Part shown: positions 1 through 8,867 of the stretch, piece by piece
Layout of the letters: every line of letters starts with the position of its first letter
How positions within the stretch are numbered: position 1 is the first letter of the stretch
DNA from: Micavibrio_A sp964539025
GTDB lineage: Bacteria > Pseudomonadota > Alphaproteobacteria > Micavibrionales > Micavibrionaceae
Length of the DNA: 64,000 bases
Direction: 5' to 3'
NCBI GenBank assembly: GCA_964539025.1
Contig: CAZIFA010000002.1
Coordinates: 124,001 to 188,000, forward strand
Notes under the pieces: model-generated
What the model was told of the DNA's origin: nothing
The model's database searches: none
What the model saw: the letters and a program-made list of their open reading frames with translations, nothing else
Program-made: the position numbers and the translations under genes

Positions 1-77
1 AGCAGTTGGAAAAACGAGACCGTATAGGTGCGCGCCAAATACCGGCTCAACGTCGAAGGAAAGAAGCGTCTGATCAT
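1..77 (-). CDS. lptG: LptG N-terminus (partial, runs off the window)
   Basis: Reading the minus strand from 77 gives ATG followed by an open frame to the window edge. It encodes MIRRFFPSTLSRYLARTY and then a hydrophobic start, the usual beginning of LptG, the second permease of the LPS exporter LptB2FG. Its ATG overlaps the lptF stop in an ATGA, the normal translational coupling of the pair. Only about 25 residues are visible, so the assignment rests on this motif and on the lptF neighbour. Confidence 0.75.
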   Translation of the reverse strand, partial: MIRRFFPSTLSRYLARTYTVSFFQL

Positions 78-1198
78 GCCATTCTCCGCATTCGCATCTT
101 GATCATCGAACGGAATTTATCCGACCCCGGATTCAAAAGATAATACCCACCGAACAACGGAATAAAGACTAAAAGATACATTAAAATCAATCCCGGTGTG
201 CCTTCCTTGGCAAGATTGTAGCAGACCAGATACAACCCCTGCAGAACGATGACGCCGCCGCTCGCTGCCACGATGCGCCAGCCAAGACCGCGCCGATCCA
301 TAGGCCCCAGCATCAGGCAACATAGCGATACCAGCGTGAAGGTAATGGCAAGAAACGGACTGACGACCCGGCGGTGCGCTTCGACGTGAAACTCGCGCAG
401 CATTTTCGGATTCGATCGGATTGAATTATCCGGATTCATAAGTTCTATCAGCGTCCGCTCATCCGGCTCACGCCAGCGCTGGCGCACGGGTCCCGATTCC
501 GGCAGATCCAGCGAATAACGTTCAAAATCTAAACGACTGAGCGCACCGGTTGCGGGGTTATATTCCTGACGCGATCCGTCATAGACGATAACTTGTTGCC
601 CTTCATTGTCGCTGACCACCACACCGCGCTTGGCAAGAATGGTAACGGGTAGTTTCGGGCTCTGACGCGAATCGTGAATCAGCAATCCTTCGAGTTCGCC
701 ATCATTCTTGCGGTGATGAACATAGACGGTAAGATCCTTGCCGATCGCATTGAAAATCCCATCGCGCAACAACAGGCTGGAATATTCCGCCTTGATGGAA
801 ACGCGCATCGTTTGCATTTTCGAAAGCGACATCGGCGCGAGCCATGATGTGATCAAAAAGACGATGGCGGTGACGACAGCCGCGAGTTGCAGAGCGGGTT
901 GCGATAAACGCAACGGCGACATCCCCGAAGAACGCATCACCACCATCTCCGAATCCGCCGTCATGCGATTGTAGATAAACACCGTGGAGATCATCAGCGC
1001 GATGGGCAGGATCACCTCGAAAAAGCGCGGCATAGCGAGGAATGTCAGAACGAAAAACGAAAAACTCGACGCGCCGGAATTGATAATGAGTTCTAAAAAC
1101 CGCAAAGACTGGGTCAGCATGATAACGGACGCCAAGGATAGCGCCGTGAACAGCGTGGCCCATAAAAGATTTTTCAGAAGGTATCGGTCAAAAACCAT
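74..1198 (-). CDS. lptF: LPS export ABC transporter permease LptF
   Basis: A 374-residue YjgP/YjgQ-family inner-membrane permease. With LptG and the ATPase LptB (encoded at 22750) it extracts lipopolysaccharide from the inner membrane. Three hydrophobic segments lie near residues 11-32, 47-76 and 103-122. A soluble jellyroll-like periplasmic domain (about 125-275) follows, then three more segments near 281-298, 309-328 and 336-355, the six-helix layout of the family. It is transcribed divergently from pepA, an arrangement common in Alphaproteobacteria, with about 100 bp between the two starts for both promoters. Length and topology are normal. Confidence 0.93.
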   Translation of the reverse strand: MVFDRYLLKNLLWATLFTALSLASVIMLTQSLRFLELIINSGASSFSFFVLTFLAMPRFFEVILPIALMISTVFIYNRMTADSEMVVMRSSGMSPLRLSQPALQLAAVVTAIVFLITSWLAPMSLSKMQTMRVSIKAEYSSLLLRDGIFNAIGKDLTVYVHHRKNDGELEGLLIHDSRQSPKLPVTILAKRGVVVSDNEGQQVIVYDGSRQEYNPATGALSRLDFERYSLDLPESGPVRQRWREPDERTLIELMNPDNSIRSNPKMLREFHVEAHRRVVSPFLAITFTLVSLCCLMLGPMDRRGLGWRIVAASGGVIVLQGLYLVCYNLAKEGTPGLILMYLLVFIPLFGGYYLLNPGSDKFRSMIKMRMRRMA

Positions 1199-1297
1199 GG
1201 ATGCACGGGCTGGCTTATGGGCTAAATTGCGTTATGATATCTACATAAACGGATATTGCCCGTTCGTCCATCCACCGCTAAGTAGAAAAGACCCTTC

Positions 1298-2836
1298 ATG
1301 AGCACAGCTTTTAGCCTTTCTTTCACCAAATCCCCGAAAGCGAAAACCGATACGGTCGTCGTGTTTGCCACCGATAAAAACAAGCTTTTGCCATCCGCAG
1401 CCGCCCTAGACAAAAAATCGGGCGGATTGATCTCGGCTGCCGTGGAGATGCGTGAGAATTTCAAGGGCCGTCATGGCGACACCCTCACGGTCATTCTGCC
1501 CAAGGCAGCAGGTTATAAACAGGCGTTGTTGATAGGTCTGGGGGAGCCCAAAAAACTCGATGCGCTAACCTACGAAAATGCGGGGGGTAAAACCTTCATG
1601 GCGCTCAAGGCCATCTCCGCCGTCAATGCCGCCATCTTATTCGACACCTCGAAAGAAGACGGGTTAAAAGAGGCCGATTCCATTGCAGCATACGCCTCCG
1701 GACTGCGCCTTCGCGACTATAGTTTTGATAAGTACAAGTCACAATCTAAAAAGGATAAATCCGGGGACGGTAAAAAATATACTGGCCCAAAGGAAATCAC
1801 GATTGTGAACGCCACCTCTGCCGCTGCTTCCAAGGCGTACGACGAATATGACGCCATCGCAAAAGGCGTTCTGTTCGCCCGCGATCTGGTCAACGAGGTG
1901 CCCAACGTCCTCTATCCCGATAGCTACGCCAACATTCTGCAAAAAGAATTAAAACCACTCGGCGTACAGGTCGAGATTATGGATGAAAAGAGAATGATCA
2001 AGCTAGGCTTTGGCGCACATCTGGCCGTCGGGATGGGGTCCATCCGTCCGCCCCGCGTTGTCATCATGCGCTGGAATGGTACGGGCAAAAAATCCGGCTC
2101 CAAGCCTCTTGCCTTCGTTGGTAAAGGCGTGACGTTCGACACGGGCGGGATTTCGATCAAACCCGCCGCCGGTATGGAAGAAATGAAGATGGATATGGGC
2201 GGTTCCGCCGCCGTTGTCGGTCTGATCCGCGCGCTTGCCGTGACGAAAACAAAAGTCGATGTCGTCGGAATCGTTGGTCTGGCGGAAAACATGCCTTCCG
2301 ATCGCTCGTACAGGCCCGGTGACATTGTTAAGTCCCTGTCCGGAAAAACCATCGAAGTCCTTAACACGGACGCCGAAGGCCGCCTCGTACTGTGCGATGC
2401 ACTCACCTACGTGCAGAACACGTACAAGCCGCGTCTCATCGTAGACCTTGCCACATTGACGGGCGCGATTATGGTGGCATTGGGCTTTGAATATGCCGGA
2501 ACCTTCGTCAATGATGACAAACTCTGGGGCCAACTCGAAAAAGCATCCAAGGCAACAGGCGAAAAACTCTGGCGTATGCCGCTCGACGAAGCTTACCGCA
2601 ATGAAATGAAGGGTAGCGTCTCCGACCTGCAAAATCTCGGCCATCAGGGCCGCTATGGAGGCGCGTGTTCTGCCGCTGGATTCCTGCAGGCCTTTATCGA
2701 GAATGACACGCCATGGGCGCATATAGACATCGCCGGAACGGCTTGGTGGAAATCCGACCGCGCAACCGTGCCCAAAGGCGCGACGGGATTTGGCGTACGC
2801 TTGCTTTACCGTCTGGTGACTGATAACTATGCCTAA
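1298..2836 (+). CDS. pepA: Leucyl aminopeptidase (M17 family, PepA)
   Basis: A 512-residue cytosolic aminopeptidase that uses two metal ions to remove N-terminal residues from peptides; PepA homologues can also bind DNA. The C-terminal catalytic domain carries the M17 signature NTDAEGRLVL at residues 356-365. Upstream is the metal/substrate region GKGVTFDTGGISIK, with the active-site lysines and aspartates in place. The less conserved N-terminal 180 residues match the macro-like domain of the family. The TAA stop overlaps the ATG of holC by one base (TAATG), so the two are co-translated. Nothing abnormal is seen. Confidence 0.95.
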   Translation: MSTAFSLSFTKSPKAKTDTVVVFATDKNKLLPSAAALDKKSGGLISAAVEMRENFKGRHGDTLTVILPKAAGYKQALLIGLGEPKKLDALTYENAGGKTFMALKAISAVNAAILFDTSKEDGLKEADSIAAYASGLRLRDYSFDKYKSQSKKDKSGDGKKYTGPKEITIVNATSAAASKAYDEYDAIAKGVLFARDLVNEVPNVLYPDSYANILQKELKPLGVQVEIMDEKRMIKLGFGAHLAVGMGSIRPPRVVIMRWNGTGKKSGSKPLAFVGKGVTFDTGGISIKPAAGMEEMKMDMGGSAAVVGLIRALAVTKTKVDVVGIVGLAENMPSDRSYRPGDIVKSLSGKTIEVLNTDAEGRLVLCDALTYVQNTYKPRLIVDLATLTGAIMVALGFEYAGTFVNDDKLWGQLEKASKATGEKLWRMPLDEAYRNEMKGSVSDLQNLGHQGRYGGACSAAGFLQAFIENDTPWAHIDIAGTAWWKSDRATVPKGATGFGVRLLYRLVTDNYA

Positions 2837-3288
2837 TGGCTGAAATTCGTTTCTATCACTTGCTCACGCAGAGCCTCGAACAGGCTCTGCCTGCGATTTT
2901 GATGAAGGCGCTCTCCACCAATCGCCGCGCGGTCGTACGCTTGTCGGATGACAAACAGGTGCGGCATTTCAACGAGCATTTCTGGACGTACAATCCCGAT
3001 AGCTTCCTGCCCCATGGCGCAAAAGCCGATGGGTTTGATGAGCTTCAGCCCATCTACCTGACATCGCGCGATGAAAACCCGAACGGTGCGGACATGCTAG
3101 TTCTCTGTAATCTTCCCTCTGCGCCGGACAATGTCGGTGACTTCTCACTATGCTGTGATTTTCTCGACGGGCAGGATGATGAATCCGTAGAAGCAGGCCG
3201 CGCGCGCTGGAAGGCGTACAAAGATGCAGGCCACAGCATCACCTACTGGCAGCAGACCGAATCCGGCGGCTGGGAACAAAAAGCTTAA
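2836..3288 (+). CDS. holC: DNA polymerase III chi subunit (HolC)
   Basis: A 150-residue clamp-loader accessory protein that links the Pol III holoenzyme to SSB. The N-terminus (RFYHLL) and the central block with HFNEHFWTYNPDSFLPHG and QPIYLT are characteristic of HolC. The acidic C-terminal part is typical of alphaproteobacterial forms. It starts on the last base of the pepA stop. The downstream gap carries a palindromic repeat that may also end transcription. Confidence 0.92.
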   Translation: MAEIRFYHLLTQSLEQALPAILMKALSTNRRAVVRLSDDKQVRHFNEHFWTYNPDSFLPHGAKADGFDELQPIYLTSRDENPNGADMLVLCNLPSAPDNVGDFSLCCDFLDGQDDESVEAGRARWKAYKDAGHSITYWQQTESGGWEQKA

Positions 3289-3306
3289 CCTACCCCCCTC
3301 AACAAT

Positions 3307-3384
3307 GTCATCCCCCGACTTGATCGGGGGATCCATAAAATAGTGCCAGCGACTCTGGATCCTCCGGTCAAGCCGGAGGATGAC
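3307..3384. repeat. GTCATCC-type palindromic repeat, copy 1
   Basis: The element begins GTCATCC and ends GGATGAC. It contains two internal hairpins, CCCCCGACTTGATCGGGGG and CCTCCGGTCAAGCCGGAGG, separated by about 30 bases. It lies between the convergent holC and cytochrome c genes. Related elements are found at 15984, 39032, 41735 and 48036, so it belongs to a dispersed intergenic palindrome family. Confidence 0.8.
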
Positions 3385-3393
3385 AAGGTTAGA

Positions 3394-4047
3394 TTAATGA
3401 GAAGCCGGAGCGGCCTCTTTTTTGGTATCCGCAGGTGGAGCCGCAGCATCGGCCGGAGCTGCCGCCGCAGGAGGAGCCAGCTCAGCATTTTCCGCGGCAA
3501 TCTCACCATCGGACGGCAGACCCTTGGGCGAATCCGCCTGCGTACGCAACCAAGCCAGCAGCGCTGCACGGTCTTCTGGCTTTTTCAAGCCAGCATAACT
3601 CATCTTGGTGTTTTTGGCGTAAGCCTTCGGCTTGTAGAGAAATTTGTTCAATTCAGCATAGGTCCATGTCTTGCCGCCAACTTCAAGCAGCGCGCCGGAA
3701 TAAGCAAATCCAGCCGCATGATCCTTCGGACCGCCGACCACACCATAAAGATTCGGACCGACGCCGTTCGGGCCACCTTTTTGGAACGTATGGCACGCCG
3801 CGCAGGCCTTGGCGATCTTCTCACCCTTGGCCGCGTCAGCGGTGGCCATCAAAGCCAGAATCGGCTGGGGTCCTGCTGGGGCGGCGGCACCGCCGGGTCC
3901 TGCGGTTTCCATGGCCTCAATCGTATAAGCGTCTTTTTCCAGCTTGTGCGGGTGGACCAATTGCTTGGCAACAAACCCGCCCAGCATCGCGATAATACCC
4001 GCCACCAGAATGGCCGCAAAAATCTTGTTGAATTCCAGACCGCCCAT
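3394..4047 (-). CDS. Membrane-anchored c-type cytochrome
   Basis: A 217-residue protein with an N-terminal membrane anchor (residues 9-27) and a cytochrome c domain facing the periplasm. The haem motif CAACH is at 82-86, and a probable distal Met is in NTKMSYAGL (Met149). It resembles the CycM/cytochrome c-552 type that passes electrons from the bc1 complex to terminal oxidases. A C-terminal tail of about 40 residues is rich in Ala and Pro and low in complexity, longer than in compact homologues. It is divergent from pheA, a frequent alphaproteobacterial arrangement. The electron partner cannot be deduced from the sequence. Confidence 0.88.
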   Translation of the reverse strand: MGGLEFNKIFAAILVAGIIAMLGGFVAKQLVHPHKLEKDAYTIEAMETAGPGGAAAPAGPQPILALMATADAAKGEKIAKACAACHTFQKGGPNGVGPNLYGVVGGPKDHAAGFAYSGALLEVGGKTWTYAELNKFLYKPKAYAKNTKMSYAGLKKPEDRAALLAWLRTQADSPKGLPSDGEIAAENAELAPPAAAAPADAAAPPADTKKEAAPASH

Positions 4048-4190
4048 GAGGGACCCCTTAATTGATTAGTGTCGTCAGTGAATGCCTTGCAATAATTCGG
4101 CTTTTTAGCCTATACCAGTGTTCCCGCCCCTGTCGAGGGCGAGATGGGTATAGGGTTTAAAGACGGGCTTGGAAAAAATCAAGGGCTGCA

Positions 4191-5045
4191 ATGGGTTCGG
4201 ATAAAGAAAACAAGAAGAAAATTTCGTTTCAAGGGGCACCCGGCGCCTATTCGGATATCGCCTGCCGCGAAATGTTTCCGCGCATGGAAACTCTGCCCTG
4301 CAACACTTTCGAGGATGCGTTTTCCGCCGTTCAGACTGGCGCTGCCGATCTGGCCATGATTCCGGTGGACAATACACTTGCAGGCCGCGTCGCCGACGTG
4401 CATCACCTGATGCCCAAAAGCGGCCTTTCGATTATCGGCGAGCATTTCCTGAAAGTCGAACACACGCTGCTCGGCGTCAAAGGCGCGGATATCAAAAAAC
4501 TGAAATACGTCCACTCACACCTTCATGCCCTGCCCCAGTGCCGCAAAATAATCAAGGAACTGGGCTTAAAAGCCATCGTACACGCCGACACAGCGGGTGC
4601 CGCCGAGGAAGTTGCAAACAAAGGCGATCCCGAACACGCGGCCATCGCCTCGTCTCTCGCGGGGCAAATCTACGGGCTCGATACGCTGCGCAAGGATGTA
4701 CAGGACGCCGATCACAACACTACGCGCTTTGTCATTCTATCGAAAGAACCTTCGATTCCAGAGCTTGATGAAGACGTCACCTACATCACCAGCTTCATCT
4801 TTTCCGTGCGCAACATTCCCGCAGCATTGTACAAGGCGATGGGTGGATTTGCGACCAACGGCATCAACATGGTAAAGCTGGAATCCTACGTGAACCCGCA
4901 CTTCCAGGTGGCGCAATTCTATGTCGATGTTATCGGTCATCCTGAATCACGGCCCCTGCAACTTTCGATGCAGGAACTTGGCTTTTTTGCCAAGGAAGTC
5001 ACGATTTTGGGGACTTATCCCGCTAGCAATTTCCGCGTAAAATAA
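4191..5045 (+). CDS. pheA: Prephenate dehydratase
   Basis: A 284-residue monofunctional enzyme converting prephenate to phenylpyruvate in phenylalanine synthesis. The periplasmic-binding-like catalytic domain spans about 10-185 with the family motif TTRF at 177-180 (Thr essential in studied PheA). An ACT regulatory domain at about 195-275 (NMVKLESYV) would bind phenylalanine. There is no chorismate mutase domain, as usual in this class. Two internal ATGs lie close to the start, but the MGSDKENKKK start keeps the whole GAPGAYS loop. A small gene follows 20 bp downstream with a good ribosome site. Confidence 0.93.
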   Translation: MGSDKENKKKISFQGAPGAYSDIACREMFPRMETLPCNTFEDAFSAVQTGAADLAMIPVDNTLAGRVADVHHLMPKSGLSIIGEHFLKVEHTLLGVKGADIKKLKYVHSHLHALPQCRKIIKELGLKAIVHADTAGAAEEVANKGDPEHAAIASSLAGQIYGLDTLRKDVQDADHNTTRFVILSKEPSIPELDEDVTYITSFIFSVRNIPAALYKAMGGFATNGINMVKLESYVNPHFQVAQFYVDVIGHPESRPLQLSMQELGFFAKEVTILGTYPASNFRVK

Positions 5046-5065
5046 TTTTCAAAGGAGAAAACGAT

Positions 5066-5248
5066 ATGGCCACAATCACCCACACCGCGCTTGCCTCGAA
5101 ATTGCTTCGGGACGCCGCCGTTTTCTTCCGCACGATTGGCGAACAAAACCCACCGCTGAAAATCCAGATGGATGAAAACGCGAATGTGTTCGAACAGGTC
5201 GCCCATCTTTTGGAACACGATCCGACAGGTTCGATCAGCGAAGATTAA
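5066..5248 (+). CDS. Small conserved-looking protein of unknown function (60 aa)
   Basis: A short frame with a strong ribosome site (AAGGAG, 8 bases before the ATG), directly behind pheA and probably in the same transcript. The predicted protein is soluble, mixed alpha-helical, with no Cys and an acidic C-terminus (SISED). No family is recognised. Its reality rests on the ribosome site and on its exact fit between pheA and the convergent gene at 5249. Confidence 0.6.
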   Translation: MATITHTALASKLLRDAAVFFRTIGEQNPPLKIQMDENANVFEQVAHLLEHDPTGSISED

Positions 5249-5707
5249 TCAATGCTGCGAGCGGCCTATGCCGTGGTCTGTGCTGATATGAATCCGCTCA
5301 TGCGCATTCATACGATCCAGCCCCGATAATTTCCTTACACTCTCGCTCAAAGACGGGCCGATGCCGGAAAACAGATCCTTGCCCTGTTGCAGATTTGCCG
5401 TGCGAAACGCACGAACATTCTCGGTCGAAGACGTGCCAAGCATATAAAGATATTCGATGCGTTCGAGCGCCGCGAGATCAGATTCAGTAACATCATGCCC
5501 TTCCGCCGCTTCCTCGATCAACGCATGGCCATAGTCGCGATATGTTTCACCGAGCATGGAAATTTGCTGCATAAAATAAAGATCGGGGGTTTCGCTAGAA
5601 CGGGATGCAACGGTCTCCTCAAGGATAAGGACCTCGACGGCCTTACAACCCTCCTCCTCATCCAGACTAAATCCGAACGCGTGCAGATCTACTTTTGACA
5701 TTCTCAC
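5249..5707 (-). CDS. Hypothetical protein, 152 aa
   Basis: Unrecognised soluble, acidic, helix-rich protein without a signal peptide or membrane segment. The reading frame is the longest in the region and its stop abuts that of the 5066 gene, giving a convergent layout. The start could be MRMSKVDLH or the second Met two codons later. The roughly 100 bases upstream are AT-rich and would hold the promoter. No motif supports a function. Confidence 0.55.
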   Translation of the reverse strand: MRMSKVDLHAFGFSLDEEEGCKAVEVLILEETVASRSSETPDLYFMQQISMLGETYRDYGHALIEEAAEGHDVTESDLAALERIEYLYMLGTSSTENVRAFRTANLQQGKDLFSGIGPSLSESVRKLSGLDRMNAHERIHISTDHGIGRSQH

Positions 5708-5810
5708 CCAATAAAATGACGTATCAGACTATGATAACGGCACAATATTTAGGAATTGTTTAGAATCGTTAAAATTGCGTCTATCATTATTCACATAATG
5801 ATCAGTGAAA

Positions 5811-6155
5811 CTACATACCCTTGGTCAGGAAGAAACTCGCGGCAAAAGCGCCGCCGCAGCCCACAATGCCGAGCAGGATCAAAAGGATAGTCGTAAAATC
5901 CTTTTTCGGGGCGGTTTCAAAGATTTTCAGGGTCATATCGACCGTGCGGTTTTTCTTCTGATCGAAAAACTTCTTTTTGACTTCGACTTTCTGGAATTTC
6001 TGCGTCTGGTGCAGGTTCTCAGCCTCGACCATCACCTTGCCCATATCCATCGATGTCGAATGTTTTTTCCAGCTATTCTGCCCCTTTTGCTTGGGCGTGG
6101 GCATGTCGAAGGTATAGATCGTGTACTCGATCTGCGCCGTTTGTGCCTGTGTCAT
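5811..6155 (-). CDS. Hypothetical protein with C-terminal membrane anchor
   Basis: A 114-residue protein with a charged, lysine-rich N-terminal 80 residues and one hydrophobic segment near the C-terminus (about 91-110, ILLILLGIVGCGGAFAASFF). It is therefore probably tail-anchored in the inner membrane. The start is preceded by an AGAGGT-like ribosome site on the minus strand (complement of 6158-6166). No family is recognised. It is divergent from ftsK with about 225 bp between them. Confidence 0.6.
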   Translation of the reverse strand: MTQAQTAQIEYTIYTFDMPTPKQKGQNSWKKHSTSMDMGKVMVEAENLHQTQKFQKVEVKKKFFDQKKNRTVDMTLKIFETAPKKDFTTILLILLGIVGCGGAFAASFFLTKGM

Positions 6156-6381
6156 ATGGACCTCTTGGGGATGGGTAGCAGGAGGGTTGTCTTCTGATAT
6201 TACCCTAACTCGAAAAACGTTAACAAAAACTTAACGCGCCGATTAGGCTTCCCGCCCCTTGTGTTTCCTTGAGATTGAACCCTGCCGCGGTTAGAATAAT
6301 ACAAATGATTCCCGGATTCTTCCGCCGGGTGATTCCCACCTTTTTTAAAACCATCTTTGTAAAAACGACGAGTAGAATTTC

Positions 6382-8865
6382 ATGGCCCGCAGATACAAAG
6401 TCAAACGTACCCAAAAAAGCCGCATGACGAATATTTTCCCTGACACTGTTCAGGCTTTCGTCGCGCGCAGAATCGTCGATGCGACAGGATTGTTCTTGCT
6501 CGCATGCGGAACGTATGTGCTGCTCGCCATCGCGTCGTACAACCGCGCGGACCCTTCTATCAACACGGCGGGCACCGGCACGGGCAATGTTCAAAACTGG
6601 ATGGGCGCATCGGGTGCTTCCACCGCCGATCTTTTGCTGCAGACAATCGGCCTTGGCGGCTGCGTGTTTGGCGCAACCCTGATCGTCTGGGGTGGGGCGA
6701 TGCTCAAACGTCATTCGCTCTCGCCGATATGGCTGCGTTTTGCCGCGATGATCTTTGCAGCCGTTGCAGCGTCCGCTGCATTTGCACGCATGCCTTCCAA
6801 CGACTGGCTGGCGCAACCGCATATGGGCGGCAGCGGCGGCATGAAAATTCTTCAGGTGACAACCGATCTGTTCGGCATGGAACGCGGCTTTGGCGCGGTA
6901 TCGACGGGCTGGGGTTTTATTGCGACTGCATTTTTGTGCGTGGCTTTTTCCATCGGTTGGGCAGAGATCAAATGGGTCGGGATGCTACTCGTCAATCTTG
7001 TCATGGCCGCAGGTTATTTTGTTTATGATTGTGCCGAAGGTTTCGTCAACTGGGTGCGCCATTACGCCGATCCCTCCTATGTGGAAGACAGCAGGCCCAA
7101 GAAAGCCCGCAAACCCATTATCCCGCCGATGGAAAGCGATGACGATGACGGCGAAATCATCCTCGAAAGCGATGATGATGAAGACGAGGATGAGGAATCC
7201 GATGATGAAGACGAAGAAGAATCCGACGAATATGAAGAAGGTGACGAAGATGATGAGGAAGAAGAGGGTGAGGATGAAGAATCCAGCGGCATCCGCGTCG
7301 TAAAGGCAAAACAAATCTCCAAAGCCAACACCAAAGGCCGTCAGAAAAAATTCCAGCTCTTCGATGGCGGCGAATGGGAATTGCCAGGTCTCGATCTTCT
7401 GGCCGAGATTGAAGAAGACCGCGTGGCACAAAAGATCGACGAAAAAGTTTTGCAGATGAACGCAACTTTGCTGCAGAACGTCTTAAAAGATTTCAACGTC
7501 AAGGGTGAGATCGTTTCGATCAATCCCGGCCCCGTCGTCACGCTGTACGAACTCGAACCCGCGCCGGGTACGAAAACATCGCGTGTCATTGGCCTTGCCG
7601 ACGATATCGCGCGCTCGATGTCTGCTGTTTCTGTCCGCGCCGCCGTGGTGCCGGGCCGCAACGTCATCGGCATCGAACTGCCTAACAAGATCCGCCAGAC
7701 GGTCTACTTGCGCGAAATGCTCGGCACGCGCGAGTACGAAAAACACACGGCGAAACTCCCGCTCGTGCTCGGCAAGGATATCGGCGGATCGCCCATCATC
7801 GCCGATCTTTCGCGTATGCCCCACTTGCTCGTAGCCGGAACGACGGGTTCAGGTAAGTCCGTCGCAATTAACACGATGATCTTGTCGATGCTTTATCGTC
7901 TGCCGCCGGAAAAATGCCGTTTCATCATGATCGATCCGAAGATGCTCGAACTTTCGGTCTATGACGACATCCCCCACCTTCTATCCCCCGTCGTCACCGA
8001 ACCCGGCAAAGCCGTGGTCGCGCTCAAATGGACGGTCAATGAAATGGAAGACCGCTACCGCGCCATGTCCAAGCTCGGCGTACGCAACATCGATGGATAC
8101 AACGCCCGCCTTGCCGAAGCCCGCAAGAAGGGCGAAGTGCTGATGCGTAAAGTGCAAACCGGATTCGATCCCGAAACCGGCAAGCCTGTATACGAAGAAC
8201 AACCGCTTGATCTGACCGATCTTCCTTACATCGTCGTCATAGTTGACGAATTCGCGGACCTTATGCTCGTCGCCGGCAAAGACGTCGAAAGCGCGATCCA
8301 GCGCCTCGCGCAGATGGCCCGCGCAGCCGGTATTCACCTGATCATGGCAACGCAGCGCCCGTCCGTCGATGTCATCACGGGCGTTATCAAGGCGAACTTC
8401 CCGACGCGTATATCCTTCGCCGTATCGTCCAAGATCGATTCGCGCACCATCCTCAATGAAGGCGGCGCGGAACAATTGCTCGGCCAAGGGGACATGCTTT
8501 ACATGGCACCCGGCGGGCGGATAACGCGCGTGCACGGACCTTTTGCAGCCGATGCCGATGTCGAAAACGTCGTGAATTTCCTGAAATCCCAAGGCGAGCC
8601 TGTTTATATCGAAGATATTACCGACGGCGAGTTCGGTGATGGCGAGGGTGGTGAAAGCGGCAGCGGTGAAGACTGCGACGAACTTTATGACGATGCCGTA
8701 GCATTGGTCGCCCGCGAACAAAAAGCCTCGACCAGCTTTATCCAGCGCCATCTGCAAATCGGCTATAACCGCGCCGCCCGCATCATCGAAGAGATGGAAC
8801 GGCAAGGCGTCGTCGGTAAATCCAACCATGTCGGCAAGCGCGAAGTGCTGGTTGGGCAACGATAA
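6382..8865 (+). CDS. ftsK: DNA translocase FtsK
   Basis: An 827-residue septal DNA pump that aligns dif sites and activates XerCD during chromosome segregation. Four hydrophobic segments lie within the first 220 residues. A linker follows that contains a striking run of mostly Asp, Glu and Ser (about residues 250-302). Then come the alpha/beta motor with Walker A GTTGSGKS (486-493) and Walker B VVIVDEFADLM, and a C-terminal winged-helix gamma domain (SFIQRHLQIGYNRAARIIEEME) that reads KOPS-type sequences. All motor motifs are intact. The next gene starts 3 bp downstream. Confidence 0.96.
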   Translation: MARRYKVKRTQKSRMTNIFPDTVQAFVARRIVDATGLFLLACGTYVLLAIASYNRADPSINTAGTGTGNVQNWMGASGASTADLLLQTIGLGGCVFGATLIVWGGAMLKRHSLSPIWLRFAAMIFAAVAASAAFARMPSNDWLAQPHMGGSGGMKILQVTTDLFGMERGFGAVSTGWGFIATAFLCVAFSIGWAEIKWVGMLLVNLVMAAGYFVYDCAEGFVNWVRHYADPSYVEDSRPKKARKPIIPPMESDDDDGEIILESDDDEDEDEESDDEDEEESDEYEEGDEDDEEEEGEDEESSGIRVVKAKQISKANTKGRQKKFQLFDGGEWELPGLDLLAEIEEDRVAQKIDEKVLQMNATLLQNVLKDFNVKGEIVSINPGPVVTLYELEPAPGTKTSRVIGLADDIARSMSAVSVRAAVVPGRNVIGIELPNKIRQTVYLREMLGTREYEKHTAKLPLVLGKDIGGSPIIADLSRMPHLLVAGTTGSGKSVAINTMILSMLYRLPPEKCRFIMIDPKMLELSVYDDIPHLLSPVVTEPGKAVVALKWTVNEMEDRYRAMSKLGVRNIDGYNARLAEARKKGEVLMRKVQTGFDPETGKPVYEEQPLDLTDLPYIVVIVDEFADLMLVAGKDVESAIQRLAQMARAAGIHLIMATQRPSVDVITGVIKANFPTRISFAVSSKIDSRTILNEGGAEQLLGQGDMLYMAPGGRITRVHGPFAADADVENVVNFLKSQGEPVYIEDITDGEFGDGEGGESGSGEDCDELYDDAVALVAREQKASTSFIQRHLQIGYNRAARIIEEMERQGVVGKSNHVGKREVLVGQR

Positions 8866-8867
8866 TC

